A stretch of 64,000 nt of DNA from Prosapia bicincta (lineage: Eukaryota; Arthropoda; Insecta; Hemiptera; Cercopidae): positions 83,973,595 through 84,037,594 of the forward strand of contig JBAIZL010000003.1 of assembly GCA_036971475.1 (NCBI GenBank), written 5' to 3'. Below, in pieces: positions 19,437-33,050 of the stretch (positions within the stretch are counted from its first letter, which is position 1; every line of letters begins with the position of its first letter). The notes under the pieces are model-generated. The model saw nothing but the letters and a program-made list of their open reading frames with translations, was not told the origin of the DNA and searched no databases. The translations under genes were made by a program, and so were the position numbers.

Positions 19437-22400
19437 GACCTATATATAACTAAGGAGGGTTTGTACATCCGTTCTAATGCCATTAGGCTACATCTGTATC
19501 CAAAAGGGAGTATCCATTAGTGTAATAACGCAAACTGACATACTAGCAAACTAGGGAGAGTTAGCACATCTAATGCCATTTGGCTGCATCTGTATCCAAA
19601 GGGTGTCTCCATTGGTGTAATAACGCAATCCGAACTATGTATAACTAGGGGGAGTTTGTACATCCTATCTAATGCCATTTGGCAGGACCTGTATCCAAAA
19701 GTAGTCTCTAAAGGTTTATTAACGGAATATGAGCTATATATAACTAGGGGGAGTTTGTAGGTGTACATCCTATCTAATGTAATTTAGCTGGAACTGTATC
19801 CAAAGGTAGTCTCTAAAGTTTTATTAACGCAATATGAACTATATATAACTAGGGGGAGTTTGTACATCCTATCTAATGCCAATTGGCTGCACCTGTATCC
19901 AAAGGGAGTCTCTATGGTGTAATAACGCAATCCGACCTATATATAACTAGGGAGAGTTTGTACATCCTATCTAATGTCATTTGGCTGCATCTGTATCCAA
20001 AGGGGATCTCCATTGATGTAATAACGCAATCCGACCTATATATTAATTGGGAGAGTTTGTACATCCTATCTAATGCCATTTTTCTGCACCTGCATCCAAA
20101 GGTAGTCTCTAAAGGTTTATTATCGCAATATGAGCTATATATAACTAGGAGGAGTTTGTACATCCTATCTAATGCCATTTTTCTGCACCTGTATCCAAAG
20201 GTAGTCTCTAAAGGTTTATTAACGCAATATGAGCTATATATAACTAGGGGGAGTTTGTATGACCTATCTAATGCCATTTGGCTGTACCTTTGTCCAAAGG
20301 TAGTCTCTAAATTTTTATTATAGCAATATGAGCTATATATATCTAGGGGGAGTTTGTACATCCTATCTAATGCCATTTGGCTGCACCTGTATCCAAAGGG
20401 AGTCTCCATTGGTGTAATAACGCAATCCGCCCTATACATAACTAGGAAGAGTTTGTACATCCTATCTAATGCCATTTGGCTGCATGTGTATCCAAAAAGA
20501 GTCTCCATTGATGTAATAACGCAATCCAACCTATATATAACTAGGGAGAGTTTGTAAATCCTATTTAATGCCATTTGGCTGCATCTGTATCCAAAGGGTG
20601 TCTCCATTGATGTAATAACCCAATCCGAACTATATATAACTAGGGAGATTTTGTACATCTTATCTAATGCCATTTTTCTGCATATGTATTTAGAAGGAGT
20701 TTCCAGTGGTGAAATAACGCAATACGACCTATGTGTAACTATTGAGAGTTTGTACATCCTATCTAATGCCATTTGGCTGCATGTGTATCCAAAGGGAGTT
20801 ACCATTGGTGTAATAACGCAATCCGACCTATATAAAACTAGGGAGAGTTTGTACATCCTATCTAATGCCATTTTTCTGCACCTGTATCCAAAGATAGTCC
20901 CTAAAGGTTTATTAACACAATATGAGCTATATATAACTAGGGCGAGTTTGTACGTCCTATCTAATGCCATTTGGCTGCATCTGTATCCAATGGGAGGCTC
21001 CATTGATGTAATAACGCAATCCGACATATATATAACTAGGGAGAGTTTGTGCATCCTATCTAATTCCATTTGCTTGCATCAGTATCCAAAGGGAGTTTCC
21101 ATTGGTGTAATAACGCAATCCGACCTATATATAACTAGGAGGAATTTGTATATCCTATCTAATGACATTTGGCTGCACCTTTGTCCAAAGGTAGTCTCTA
21201 AAGGTTTATTAACGCAATATGAACTATATATAACTAGGGCGAGTTTGTAAATACTATCTAATACCATTTGGCTGTATCTGTATTTAATAGGAGTCTCCAG
21301 TGGTGAAATAACGCAATCTGACATATAAATAACTAGGGAGAGTATGTACGTCCTATCTAATGTCATTTGGCTGCTTCTGTATCCAAAGGTAGTCTCTAAA
21401 GTTTTATTAACGCAATATGAGCTATATAAAACTAGGGGGAGTTTGTACATCTTATCTAATGCCATTTGGCTGCACCTGTATCCAATGGTAGTTTCTAAAG
21501 GTTTATTTACGCAATATGAGATATATATTTAGGGGGAGTTTGTACATCCTATCTAATGCCATTTGGCTGCACCTGTATGCAAAGGGAGTCTCTATGGTGT
21601 AATAACGCAATCCGACCTATATATAACTAGGGAGAGTTTGTACATCCCATCTCATGCCATTTGGCTGCATCTGTATCCAAAGGGTGTCTCCATTGGTGTA
21701 ATAGCGCAATCCGAACTTCATATAACTAGGGAGAGTTTGGACATCCTATCTAATGCCATTTGGCTGCATCTGTATCGAAAGGGTGTCTCCATTGGAGTAA
21801 TAACGCAGTCCGACCTATATATAACTAGGGAGAGTTTGTACATCCTATCTAATGCCATTTGGCTGGAACTGTATCCAAAGGTAGTCTCTAAAGACTTATT
21901 TACGCAATATGAGTTATATATAACTAGGGGGAGTTTGTACATCCTATCTAATGCCATTTGGCTGCACCTGTATCAAAAGGGAGTCTCTATGGTGTAATAA
22001 CGCAATCCGACCTATATATAACTAGATAGAGTTTGTACATCCTATCTAATGCCATTTGGCTGCACCTATATCCAAAGGTAGTCTCTAAAGGTTTATTACG
22101 CAATATGAGCTATATATAACTAGCAGGAGTTTGTATGTCCTATCTAATGCCATTTGGCTGCACCTTTGTCCAAAGGTAGTCTCTAAATTTTTATGATAGC
22201 AATATGAGCTATATATATCTAGGGGGAGTTTGTACATCCTATCTAATGCCATTTGGCTGCACCTGAATCCAAAGGTAGTTTCTAATGGTTTATTTACGCA
22301 ATATGAGTTATATATTTAGGGGGAGTTTGTACATCCTATCTAATGCCATTTTTCTGCATCTGTATCCAAAGATAGTCTCTAAAGGTTTATTAACGCAATA

Positions 22401-24150
22401 TGAGCTATTATATATAACTAGGGGGAGGTTGTACATCCTATCTAATGCCATTTGGCTGGACCTGTATCCAAAGGTAGTTTCTAATGGTTTATTTACGCAG
22501 TATGAGTTATGTATTTAGGGGAAGTTTGTACATCCTATCTAATGCCATTTGGCTGCACCTGTATCCAAAGGGAGTCTCCATTGGTGTAATAACGCAATCC
22601 GCCATATATATAACTACGAAGAGTTTGTACATCCTATCTAATGCCATTTGGCTGCATGTGTATCCAAAAAGAGTCTCCATTGGTGTAATAACGCAATCCA
22701 ACCTATATATAACTAGGGACAGTTTGTACAACCTATTTAATGCCATTTGGCTGCATCTGTATCCAAAGGGTGTCTCCATTGATGTAATAACGCAATCCGA
22801 CCTATATATAACTAGGGAGAGTTTGTACATCCTATCTAATGCCATTTGGCTGCATCTGTATCCAAAGGGTGTCTCCATTGGTGTAATAGCGCAATCCGAA
22901 CTTCATATAACTAGGGAGAGTTTGGACATCCTATCTAATGCCATTTGGCTGCATCTGTATCCAAAGGTAGTCTATAAGATTTATTAACGCAATATGAGCT
23001 ATATATAACTAGGGGGAGTTTGTACATCCTATCTAATGCCATTTGGCTGCATCTGTATCCAAAGGGTGTCTCCATTGGTGTAATAGCGCAATCCGAACTT
23101 CATATAACTAGGGAGAGTTTGGACATCCTACCTAATGCCATTTGGCTGCATCTGTATCCAAAGGGTGTCTCCATTGGTGTAATAGCTCAATCCGAACTTC
23201 ATATAACTAGGGAGAGTTTGGACATCCTATCTAATGCCATTTGGCTGCATCTGTATCCAAAGGTAGTCTATAAGATTTATTAACGCAATATGAGTTATAT
23301 ATAACTAGGGGGAGTTTGTACATCCTATCTAATGCCATTTGGCTGCATCTGTATCCAAAGGGAGTCTCTATGGTGTAATAACGCAATCCGACCTATATAT
23401 AACTAGATAGAGTTTGTACATCCTATCTAATGCCATTTGGCTGCACCTGTATCCAAAGGTAGTCCCTAAAGGTTTATTAACGCAATATGAGCTATATATT
23501 TAGGGGGAGTTTGTACAGCCTATCTAATGCCATTTGGCTGCACCTGTATCCAAAGGGAGTCTCTAAAGTTTTATTAACGCAATATGAGCTATATATAACT
23601 AGGAAGAGTTTGTACATCCTATCTAATACCATTTGGCTGCACCTGTATCCAAAGGGAGTCTCTATGGTGTAATAACGCAATCCGACCTATATATAACTAG
23701 GCGGAGTTTGTACATCCTATCTAATGCCATTTGGCTGCACCTGTATCCAAAGCGAGTCTCTATGGTGTAATAACGCAATCCGACCTATATATAACTTGGC
23801 GGAGTTTGTACATCCTATCTAATGCCATTTGGCTGCACCTGTATCCAAAGGGAGTCTCTATGGTGTAATAACGCAATCCGACCTATATATAACTAGGGGG
23901 GGAGTTAGTACATCCTATCTAATGTCATTTGGCTGCATCTGTATCCAAAGGTAGTCTATATGATGTAATAACGCAATCCGACCTATATATAACTAGGGGG
24001 GTGTTAGTACATCCTATCTAATGTCATTTGGCTGCATCTGTATCCAAAGGTAGTCTCTATGATGTAATAACGCAATCCGACCTATATATAACTAGGCGGA
24101 GTTTGTACATCCTATCTAATGCCATTTGGCTGCACCTGTATCCAAAGGGA
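19431..24150 (+). repeat. 99-bp satellite, A-type zone
   Basis: About 48 head-to-tail monomers of 99 bp. Typical unit: GTTTGTACATCCTATCTAATG, CCATTTGGCTGCATCTGTAT, CCAAAGGGAGTCTCCATTGG, TGTAATAACGCAATCCGACC, TATATATAACTAGGGAGA. A second variant interleaved with it has GTAGTCTCTAAAGGTTTATTAACGC and ends in AATATGAGC. The open frames on both strands reflect the 33-codon period and are not genes. Confidence 0.97.
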
Positions 24151-26351
24151 GTATCCAGTGCTTTAGTTGCGCAATATGATCTATATATAAATATGGATAG
24201 TTTGTACTTCCTATCTAATGTCATTTGGCTGCATGTGTATCCAAAGGGAGTATCCAGTGCTTTAGTTGCGCAATATGATCTATATATAAATATGGATAGT
24301 TTGTACTTAATATCTAATGTCATTTGGCTGCATCTGAATCCAAAGGGAGTATCCAGTGCTTTAGTTGCGCAATATGATCTATATATAAATATGGATAGTT
24401 TGTACTTCCTATCTAACGTCATTTGGCTGCATCTGTATCCTAAAGGGTGTATCTAGTGTTTTAGTTGCGCAATATGATCTATATATAAATATGGATAGTT
24501 TGTACTTCCTATCTAATGTCATTTGACTGCATGTGTATCCAAAGGGAGTATCCAGTGTTTTACTTGCGCAATATGACCTACATATAAATATGGATACTTT
24601 GTACTTCCTATCTAATGTCATTTGGCTGCAAGTGTATCCAAAGGGAGTATCCTGTTTTTAGTTGCGCAATCTGACCTATATATAAATATGGATAGTTTGT
24701 ACTTCCTATCTAATGTCATTTGGCTGCATCTGTATTCAAAGGGAGTATCCAGTGCTTTAGTTGCGTAATCTGACCTATATATAAATATGGATAGTTTGTA
24801 CTTCCTATCTAATGTCATTTGGCTGCATCTGTATCCAAAGGGAGTATCCAGTGCTTTAGTTGCGCAATATGATCTATATATAACTAGGGGGGTGTTAGTA
24901 CATCCTATCTAATGCCATTTGGCTGCATCTGTATTCAAAGGGAGTATCCAGTGCTTTAGTTGCGCAATATGATCTATATATAAATATGGATAGTTTGTAC
25001 TTCCTATCTAATGTCATTTGGCTGCATCTGTATTCAAAGGGAGTATCCAGTGCTTTAGTTGCGCAATATGATCTATATATAAATATGGATAGTTTGTACT
25101 TCCTATCTAATGTCATTTGACTGCATGTGTACCCAAAGGGAGTATCCAGTGCTTTAGTTGCGCAATATGATCTATATATAAATATGGATAGTTTGTACTT
25201 CCTATCTAATGTCATTTGGCTGCATGTGTATCCAAAGGGAGTATCCAGTGCTTTAGTTGCGCAATATGATCTATATATAAATATGGATAGTTTGTACTTA
25301 ATATCTAATGTCATTTGGCTGCATCTGAATCCAAAGGGAGTATCCAGTGCTTTAGTTGCGCAATATGATCTATATATAAATATGGATAGTTTGTACTGCC
25401 TATCTAATGTCATTTGACTGCATGTGTATCCAAAGGGAGTATCCAGTGTTTTACTTGCGCAATATGACCTACATATAAATATGGATACTTTGTACTTCCT
25501 ATCTAATGTCATTTGGCTGCAAGTGTATCCAAAGGGAGTATCCTGTTCTTTAGTTGCGCAATCTGACCTATATATAAATATGGATAGTTTGTACTTCCTA
25601 TCTAATGTCATTTGGCTGCATCTGTATTCAAAGGGAGTATCCAGTGCTTTAGTTGCGTAATCTGACCTATATATAAATATGGATAGTTTGTACTTCCTAT
25701 CTAATGTCATTTTGCTGCATGTGTATCCAAAGGGAGTATCCAGTGCTTTAGTTGCGCAATATGATCTATATATAAATATGGATAGTTTGTACTTCCTATC
25801 TAATGTCATTTGGCTGCATGTGTATCCGAAGGGAGTATCCAGTGTTTTAGTTGCGCAATATGATCTATATATAAATATGGATAGTTTGTACTTCCTATCT
25901 AATGTCATTTGGCTGCATGTGTACCCAAAGGGAGTATCCAGTGCTTTAGTTGCGCAATATGATCTATATATAAATATGGATAGTTTGTACTTCCTATCTA
26001 ATGTCATTTGGCTGCATGTGTATCCAAAGGGAGTATCCAGTGCTTTAGTTGCGCAATATGATCTATTTATAAATATGGATAGTTTGTACTTAATATCTAA
26101 AGTCATTTGGCAGCATCTGTATCCAAAGGGAGTATCCAGTGCTTTAGTTGCGCAATATGATCTATATATAAATATGGATAGTTTGTACTGCCTATCTAAT
26201 GTCATTTGGCTGCATGTGTATCCAAAGGGAGTATCCAGCGTTTTACTTGCGCAATATGACCTATATATAAATATAGATAGTTTGTACTTCCTATATAATG
26301 TCATTTGGCTGCATGTGTATCCAAAGGGAGTATCCAGTGTTTTAGATGCGC
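24151..26351 (+). repeat. 99-bp satellite, B-type zone, left of the insertion
   Basis: About 22 monomers. B-type differs from A by TATCCAGTGCTTTAGTTGCG before CAATATGATC, and by TATATAAATATGGATAG in place of TATAACTAGGGAGAG. One A-like piece (AACTAGGGGGGTGTTAGTAC) is embedded near 24881. The block at 25424-25660 reappears at 28347-28583. Confidence 0.97.
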
Positions 26352-26455
26352 TGTAACGGTTTATAATTTTACCAATTGGACTTTATTTAGTTATAACTCT
26401 TAAAACATTTAATATTCACTTCTAGCTTACAGTTGAGGCGTAATGAAACGTCTGT

Positions 26456-26489
26456 CTGTAACGCAATGGAAGCTATAAATCCGTTACAG
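26456..26489. repeat. Perfect 8-bp inverted repeat inside the insertion
   Basis: CTGTAACG (26456-26463) and CGTTACAG (26482-26489) with an 18-base loop. CTGTAACG is also the sequence across the insertion's left end (26351-26358). Confidence 0.85.
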
Positions 26490-27463
26490 TTAAAGTATTT
26501 TAAATTACCAAGTTAAACAATTAAAATTAGCAAAATATTCTTGAATTAATTCTTAACGTTTATTTATTTGAAATGCAAGGAATTGTGCGCTGGTAAAATA
26601 ATGACTTTTAAATTCAATTAAAGCAAATCATAAACTTTTATTTTAAGATAGACAGATAATATAAATTAAAATCATGACACATAAATTTCTTTAACACTCA
26701 GTTACGGATTATGGAACATTTTTAATTTTACTTATAAATTTTTAAGGATAGCAATCCTTCAATTAATTAATTAATCAATGGCTGAAAATGAACACATATT
26801 CGAGTTTACTTGCCTTTCTTGTATAATCAGATTTAATAACTTAATGTGAACATATTGACACCAAAAGATGCGTAATTATAATTATGCTTATTAATTAAAA
26901 AGTTCAATGTTCATAATTTAGAAATTCTGCTTCGAAATGTTTTAAATTTTGAAATTAAGTTTTAAAAGTTTTAAATCGCCCACTTAGCTGTGTTAACTTG
27001 TCGCAACTTCCCTTCCACCTCGTGGTAAATCTCGGTAAAGCCTGGCCTCATTTTCGTAAATAAGCATCTGGACAAGCCCTCAAGAGTCTGCAACCCATCT
27101 TGTATCTGGGATCGTAAGCCGTGTTCTATGCCATGATTGAAAGAAAAGAATACTTTATATTAATTAAAATAAAAAGAAACTAAATACATCTTCTTGCCAT
27201 TTGGAGACGTCCTTTCCCCGTTACATCCTGGCCAAATGAGAGAGAAAAATTAATTGCGAGCAGCCTTCCTACCTATCGCGCATCCGCGGGGCGCATATCC
27301 CTAGCTTCATTACTTATTTTAATTTTTTCTCGCTAGATGTCACTATCAGCCAGAGATCTCATTAAAAATATTTATCATACATTACAATTTTTTTTACACG
27401 GTTATACATTATTACAATTTTGAATTTATTCTCGTTTATTTTCTGAAATTTGCAAATTTAATA

Positions 27464-27489
27464 TGTAACACCGTCTAAAGTGTGTTACA
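27464..27489. repeat. Perfect 8-bp inverted repeat at the right end of the insertion
   Basis: TGTAACAC (27464-27471) and GTGTTACA (27482-27489) with a 10-base loop; the second arm is the right end of the insertion itself. Confidence 0.85.
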
Positions 27490-30400
27490 GCGCAATCTAA
27501 CTTATATATAAATATGGATAAATTGTACATCCTATCTAATGTCATTTGGCTGCATGTGTATCCAAAGGGAGTAATCAGTGTTTTAGATGCGCAATCTGAC
27601 CTATAATAAATATGGATAGTTTGTACTTCCTATCTAATGTCATTTGACTGCATGTGTACCCAAAGGGAGTATCCAGTGTTTTAGTTGCGCAATATGACTT
27701 ATATATAAATATGGATAGTTTGTACTTCCTATCTAATGTCATTTGGCTGCATGTGTATACAAAGGGAGTATCCAGTGTTTTAGTTGCGCAATATGATCTA
27801 TATATAAATATGGATAGTTTGTATTTCCTATATAATGTCATTTGGCTGCATGTGTATCCAAAGGGAGTATCCAGCGTTTTACTTGCGCAATATGACCTAT
27901 ATATAAATATGGATAGTTTGTACTTCCTATCTAATGTCATTTGGCTGCATGTGTATCCAAAGGGAGTATCCAGTGTTTTAGATGCGCAATCTAACTTATA
28001 TATAAATATGGATAAATTGTACATCCTATCTAATGTCATTTGGCTGCATGTGTACCCAAAGGGAGTATCCAGTGCTTTAGTTGCGCAATATAATCTATAT
28101 ATAAATATGGATAGTTTGTACTTCCTATCTAATGTCATTTGGCTGCATGTGTATCCAAAGAGAGTATCCAGTGCTTTAGTTGCGCAATATGATCTATATA
28201 TAAATATGGATAGTTTGTACTTAATATCTAATGTCATTTGGCTGCATCTGAATCCAAAGGGAGTATCCAGTGCTTTAGTTGCGCAATATGATCTATATAT
28301 AAATATGGATAGTTTGTACTGCCTATCTAATGTCATTTGACTGCATGTGTATCCAAAGGGAGTATCCAGTGTTTTACTTGCGCAATATGACCTACATATA
28401 AATATGGATACTTTGTACTTCCTATCTAATGTCATTTGGCTGCAAGTGTATCCAAAGGGAGTATCCTGTTCTTTAGTTGCGCAATCTGACCTATATATAA
28501 ATATGGATAGTTTGTACTTCCTATCTAATGTCATTTGGCTGCATCTGTATTCAAAGGGAGTATCCAGTGCTTTAGTTGCGTAATCTGACCTATATATAAA
28601 TACGGATAGTTTGTACTTCCTATCTAATGTCATTTGGCTGCATCTGTATCCAAAGGCAGTATCCAGTGCTTTAGTTGCGCAATATGATCTATATATAAAT
28701 ATGGATAGTTTGTACTTCCTATCTAATGTCATTTGGCTGCTTGTGTATCCAAAGGGAGTATCCAGTGTTTTAATTGCGCAATATGATCTATATATAAATA
28801 TGGATAGTTTGTACTTCCTATCTAATGTCATTTGGCTGCATGTGTACCCAAAGGGAGTATCCAGTGCTTTAGTTGCGCAATATGATCTATATATAAATAT
28901 GGATAGTTTGTACTTCCTATCTAATGTCATTTGGCTGCATGTGTATCCAAAGGGAGTATCCAGTGCTTTAGTTGCGCAATATGATCTATATATAAATATG
29001 GATAGTTTGTACTTAATATCTAATGTCATTTGGCTGCATCTGTATCCAAAGGGAGTATCCAGTGCTTTAGTTGCGCAATATGATCTATATATAAATATGG
29101 ATAGTTTGTACTGCCTATCTAATGTCATTTGGCTGCATGTGTATCCAAAGGGAGTATCCAGCGTTATACTTGCGCAATATGACCTATATATAAATATGGA
29201 TAGTTTGTACTTAATATCTAATGTCATTTGGCTGCATGTGTATCCAAAGGGAGTATCCAGTGTTTTAGATGCGCAATCTAACTTATATATAAATATGGAT
29301 AAATTGTACATCCTATCTAATGTCATTTGGCTGCATGTGTACCCAAAGGGAGTATCCAGTGCTTTAGTTGCGCAATATGATCTATATATAAATATGGATA
29401 GTTTGTACTTCCTATCTAATGTCATTTGGCTGCATGTGTATCCAAAGGGAGTATCCAGTGCTTTAGTTGCGCAATATGATCTATATATAAATATGGATAG
29501 TTTGTACTTAATATCTAATGTCATTTGGCTGCATCTGAATCCAAAGGGAGTATCCAGTGCTTTAGTTGCGCAATATGATCTATATATAAATATGGATAGT
29601 TTGTACTGCCTATCTAATGTCATTTGACTGCATGTGTATCCAAAGGGAGTATCCAGTGTTTTACTTGCGCAATATGACCTACATATAAATATGGATACTT
29701 TGTACTTCCTATCTAATGTCATTTGGCTGCATCTGTATTAAAAGGCAGTATCCAGTGCTTTAGTTGCGCAATATGATCTTAATATAAATATGGATAGTTT
29801 GTACTTCCTATCTAATGTCATTTGGCTGCATGTGTATCCAAAGGGAGTATCCAGTGTTTTAGTTGCGCAATATGATCTATATATAAATATGGATAAATTG
29901 TACATCCTATCTAATGTCATTTGGCTGCATGTGTATCCAAAGGGAGTAACCAGTGTTTTAGATGCGCAATCTGACCTATAATAAATATGGATAGTTTGTA
30001 CTTCCTATCTAATGTCATTTGACTGCATGTGTATCCAAAGGGAGTATCCAGTGTTTTAGTTGCGCAATATGACTTATATATAAATATGGATAGTTTGTAC
30101 TTCCTATATAATGTCATTTGGCTGCATGTGTATCCAAAGGCAGTACCCAGTGTTTTAGTTGCGCAATCTGACCTATAATAAATATGGATAGTTTGTACTT
30201 CCTATCTAATGTCATTTGGCTGCATGTGTATACAAAGGGAGTATCCAGTGTTTTAGTTGCGCAATATGATCTATATATAAATATGGATAGTTTGTACTTC
30301 CTATCTAATGCCATTTGCCTGCATCTGTATCCAAAGGGAGTATCCAGTGTTTTAGTTGCGCAATCTGACCTATATATAAATATGGATAGTTTGTACTTCC

Positions 30401-33050
30401 TATCTAATGTCATTTGGCTGCATGTGTATCCAAAGGGAGTATCCAGTGCTTTAGTTGCGCAATCTGACCTATATATAAATATGGATAGTTTGTACTTCCT
30501 ACCTAATGTCATTTGGCTGCATGTGTATCCAAAGGGAGTATCCAGTGCTTTAGTTGCGCAATCTGACCTATATATAAATATGGATAGTTTGTACTTCCTA
30601 TCTAATGTCATTTGGCTGCATGTGTATCCAAAGGGAGTATCCAGTGCTTTAGTTGCGCAATCTGACCTATATATAAATATGGATAGTTTGTACTTCTTAT
30701 CTAATGTCATTTGGCTGCATGTGTATCCAAAGGGAGTATCCAGTGCTTTAGTTGCGCAATATGATCTATATATAAATATGGATAGTTTGTACTTCCTATT
30801 TAATGTCATTTGGCTGCATCTGTATCCAAAGGGAGTATCCAGTGTTTTAGATGCGCAATATGATCTATATATAAATATGGATAGTTTGTACTCCTATCTA
30901 ACGTCATTTGGCTGCATCTGTATCCTAAAGGGTGTATCTAGTGTTTTAGTTGCGCAATCTGACCTATATATAAATATGGATAGTTTGTACTTCCTATCTA
31001 ATGTCATTTGGATGCATGCGTATACAAAGGGAGTATCCAGTGTTTTAGTTGCGCAATATGATCTATATATAAATATGGATAGTTTGTACTTCCTATCTAA
31101 TGCCATTTGGCTGCATCTGTATCCAAAGGGAGTATCCAGTGCTTTAGTTGCGCAATATGATCTATATATAAATATGGATAGTTTGTACTTCCTATCTAAT
31201 GCCATTTGGCTGCATCTGTATCCAAAGGGAGTATCCAGTGTTTTAGTTGCGCAATATGATCTATATATAAATATGGATAGTTTGTACTTCCTATCTAATG
31301 TCATTTGTCTGCATTTGTATCCAAAGGGAGTATCCAGTGTTTTAGTTGCACAATATGATCTATATATATATATATATATGGATAGTTTGTACTTCCTATC
31401 TAATGTCATTTGGCTGCATCTGTATCCAAAGGGAGTATCCAGTGTTTTAGTTGCGCAATATGATCTATATATAAATATGGATAGTTTGTACTTCCTATCT
31501 AATGTCATTTGTCTGCATTTGTATCCAAAGGGAGTATCCAGTGTTTTAGTTGCGCAATATGATCTATATATAAATATGGATAGTTTGTACTTCCTATCTA
31601 ATGTCATTTGGATGCATGCGTATCCAAAGGGAGTATCCAGTGTTTTAGTTGCGCAATATGATCTATATATAAATATGGATAGTTTGTACTTCCTATCTAA
31701 TGCCATTTGGCTGCATGTGTACCCAAAGGGAGTATCCAGTGCTTTAGTTGCGCAATATGATCTATATATAAATATGGATAGTTTGTACTTCCTATCTAAT
31801 GTCATTTGTCTGCATTTGTATCCAAAGTGAGTATCCAGTGTTTTAGTTGCGCAATATGATCTATATATAAATATGGATAGTTTGTACTTCCTATCTAATG
31901 TCATTTGGATGCATGCGTATGCAAAGGGAGTATCCAGTGTTTTAGTTGCGCAATATGATCTATATATAAATATGGATAGTTTGTACTTCCTATCTAATGT
32001 CATTTGGATGCATGCGTATGCAAAGGGAGTATCCAGTGTTTTAGTTGCGCAATATGATCTATATATAAATATGGATAGTTTGTACTTCCTATCTAATGTC
32101 ATTTGGATGCATGCGTATCCAAAGGGAGTATCCAGTGTTTTAGTTGCGCAATCTGACCTATATATAAATATGGATAGTTTGTACTTCCTATCTAATGTCA
32201 TTTGGATGCATGCGTATCCAAAGGGAGTATCCAGTGTTTTAGTTGCGCAATCTGACCTATATATAAATATGGATAGTTTGTACTTCCTATCTAATGTCAT
32301 TTGGATGCATGCGTATCCAAAGGGAGTATCCAGTGTTTTAGTTGCGCAATCTGACCTATATATAAATATGGATAGTTTGTACTTCCTATCTAATGTCATT
32401 TGGATGCATGCGTATGCAAAGGGAGTATCCAGTGTTTTAGTTGCGCAATATGATCTATATATAAATATGGATAGTTTGTACTTCCTATCTAATGTCATTT
32501 GGATGCATGCGTATCCAAAGGGAGTATCCAGTGTTTTAGTTGCGCAATCTGACCTATATATAAATATGGATAGTTTGTACTTCCTATCTAATGTCATTTG
32601 GCTGCATGTGTATCCAAAGGGAGTATCCAGTGCTTTAGTTGCGCAATATGATCTATATATAAATATGGATAGTTTGTACTTCCTATCTAATGTCATTTGG
32701 ATGCATGCGTATGCAAAGGGAGTATCCAGTGTTTTAGTTGCACAATATGATCTATATAAAAATATGGATAGTTTGTACTTCCTATCTAATGCCATTTGGC
32801 TGCATCTGTATCCAAAGGGAGTATCCAGTGTTTTAGTTGCACAATATGATCAATATATAAATATGGATAGTTTGTACTTCCTATCTAATGCCATTTGGCT
32901 GCATCTGAATCCAAAGGGAGTATCCAGTGTTTTAGTTGCGCAATATGATCTATATATAAATATGGATAGTTTGTACTTCTTATCTAATGCCATTTGGCTG
33001 CATCTGTATTCAAAGAGAGTCTTCAGAGTTGTAATAACGCAATATGATTA
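27490..33050 (+). repeat. 99-bp satellite, B-type zone, right of the insertion
   Basis: About 56 monomers. It holds the longest artefactual frames of the window (minus strand 27575-29722, plus strand 30184-31830, minus strand 30894-32795). From about 31 kb a variant with GGATGCATGCGTATCC or GGATGCATGCGTATGC becomes frequent. At 31351 one monomer has an enlarged TA tract. Confidence 0.97.

Larger units (their letters stand above)
26352..27489. mobile_element. 1,138-bp insertion in the satellite, probable solo LTR
   Basis: The satellite is interrupted within AGATGCGCAATCT. The insert starts TGTAACGG and ends GTGTTACA, with the 4-bp GCGC on both sides (26348-26351, 27490-27493). TG...CA ends in a short inverted repeat plus a 4-bp duplication suit a gypsy-type solo LTR, and an AATAAA is present near 27166. 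The sequence is AT-rich and has no coding frame. Two perfect 8-bp-arm hairpins built from the same end motif lie inside (26456-26489 and 27464-27489). It is unrelated to the LTRs at 3.2 and 9.8 kb as far as I can see. A small non-autonomous DNA transposon is the alternative. Confidence 0.7.

Noticed and set aside
27575..29722. 715-codon minus-strand open frame and similar long frames at 24895-26304, 30894-32795 and 36564-38252
   Set aside because: Each is a direct read-through of the 99-bp satellite (33-codon period). The opposite strand is open in the same place and the frames end wherever a monomer has an indel.
30184..31830. 548-codon plus-strand repeat protein with MDSLYFLSNVIW units
   Set aside because: Same cause as above; no independent start, no non-repetitive part, and the unit is simply the satellite consensus in frame.
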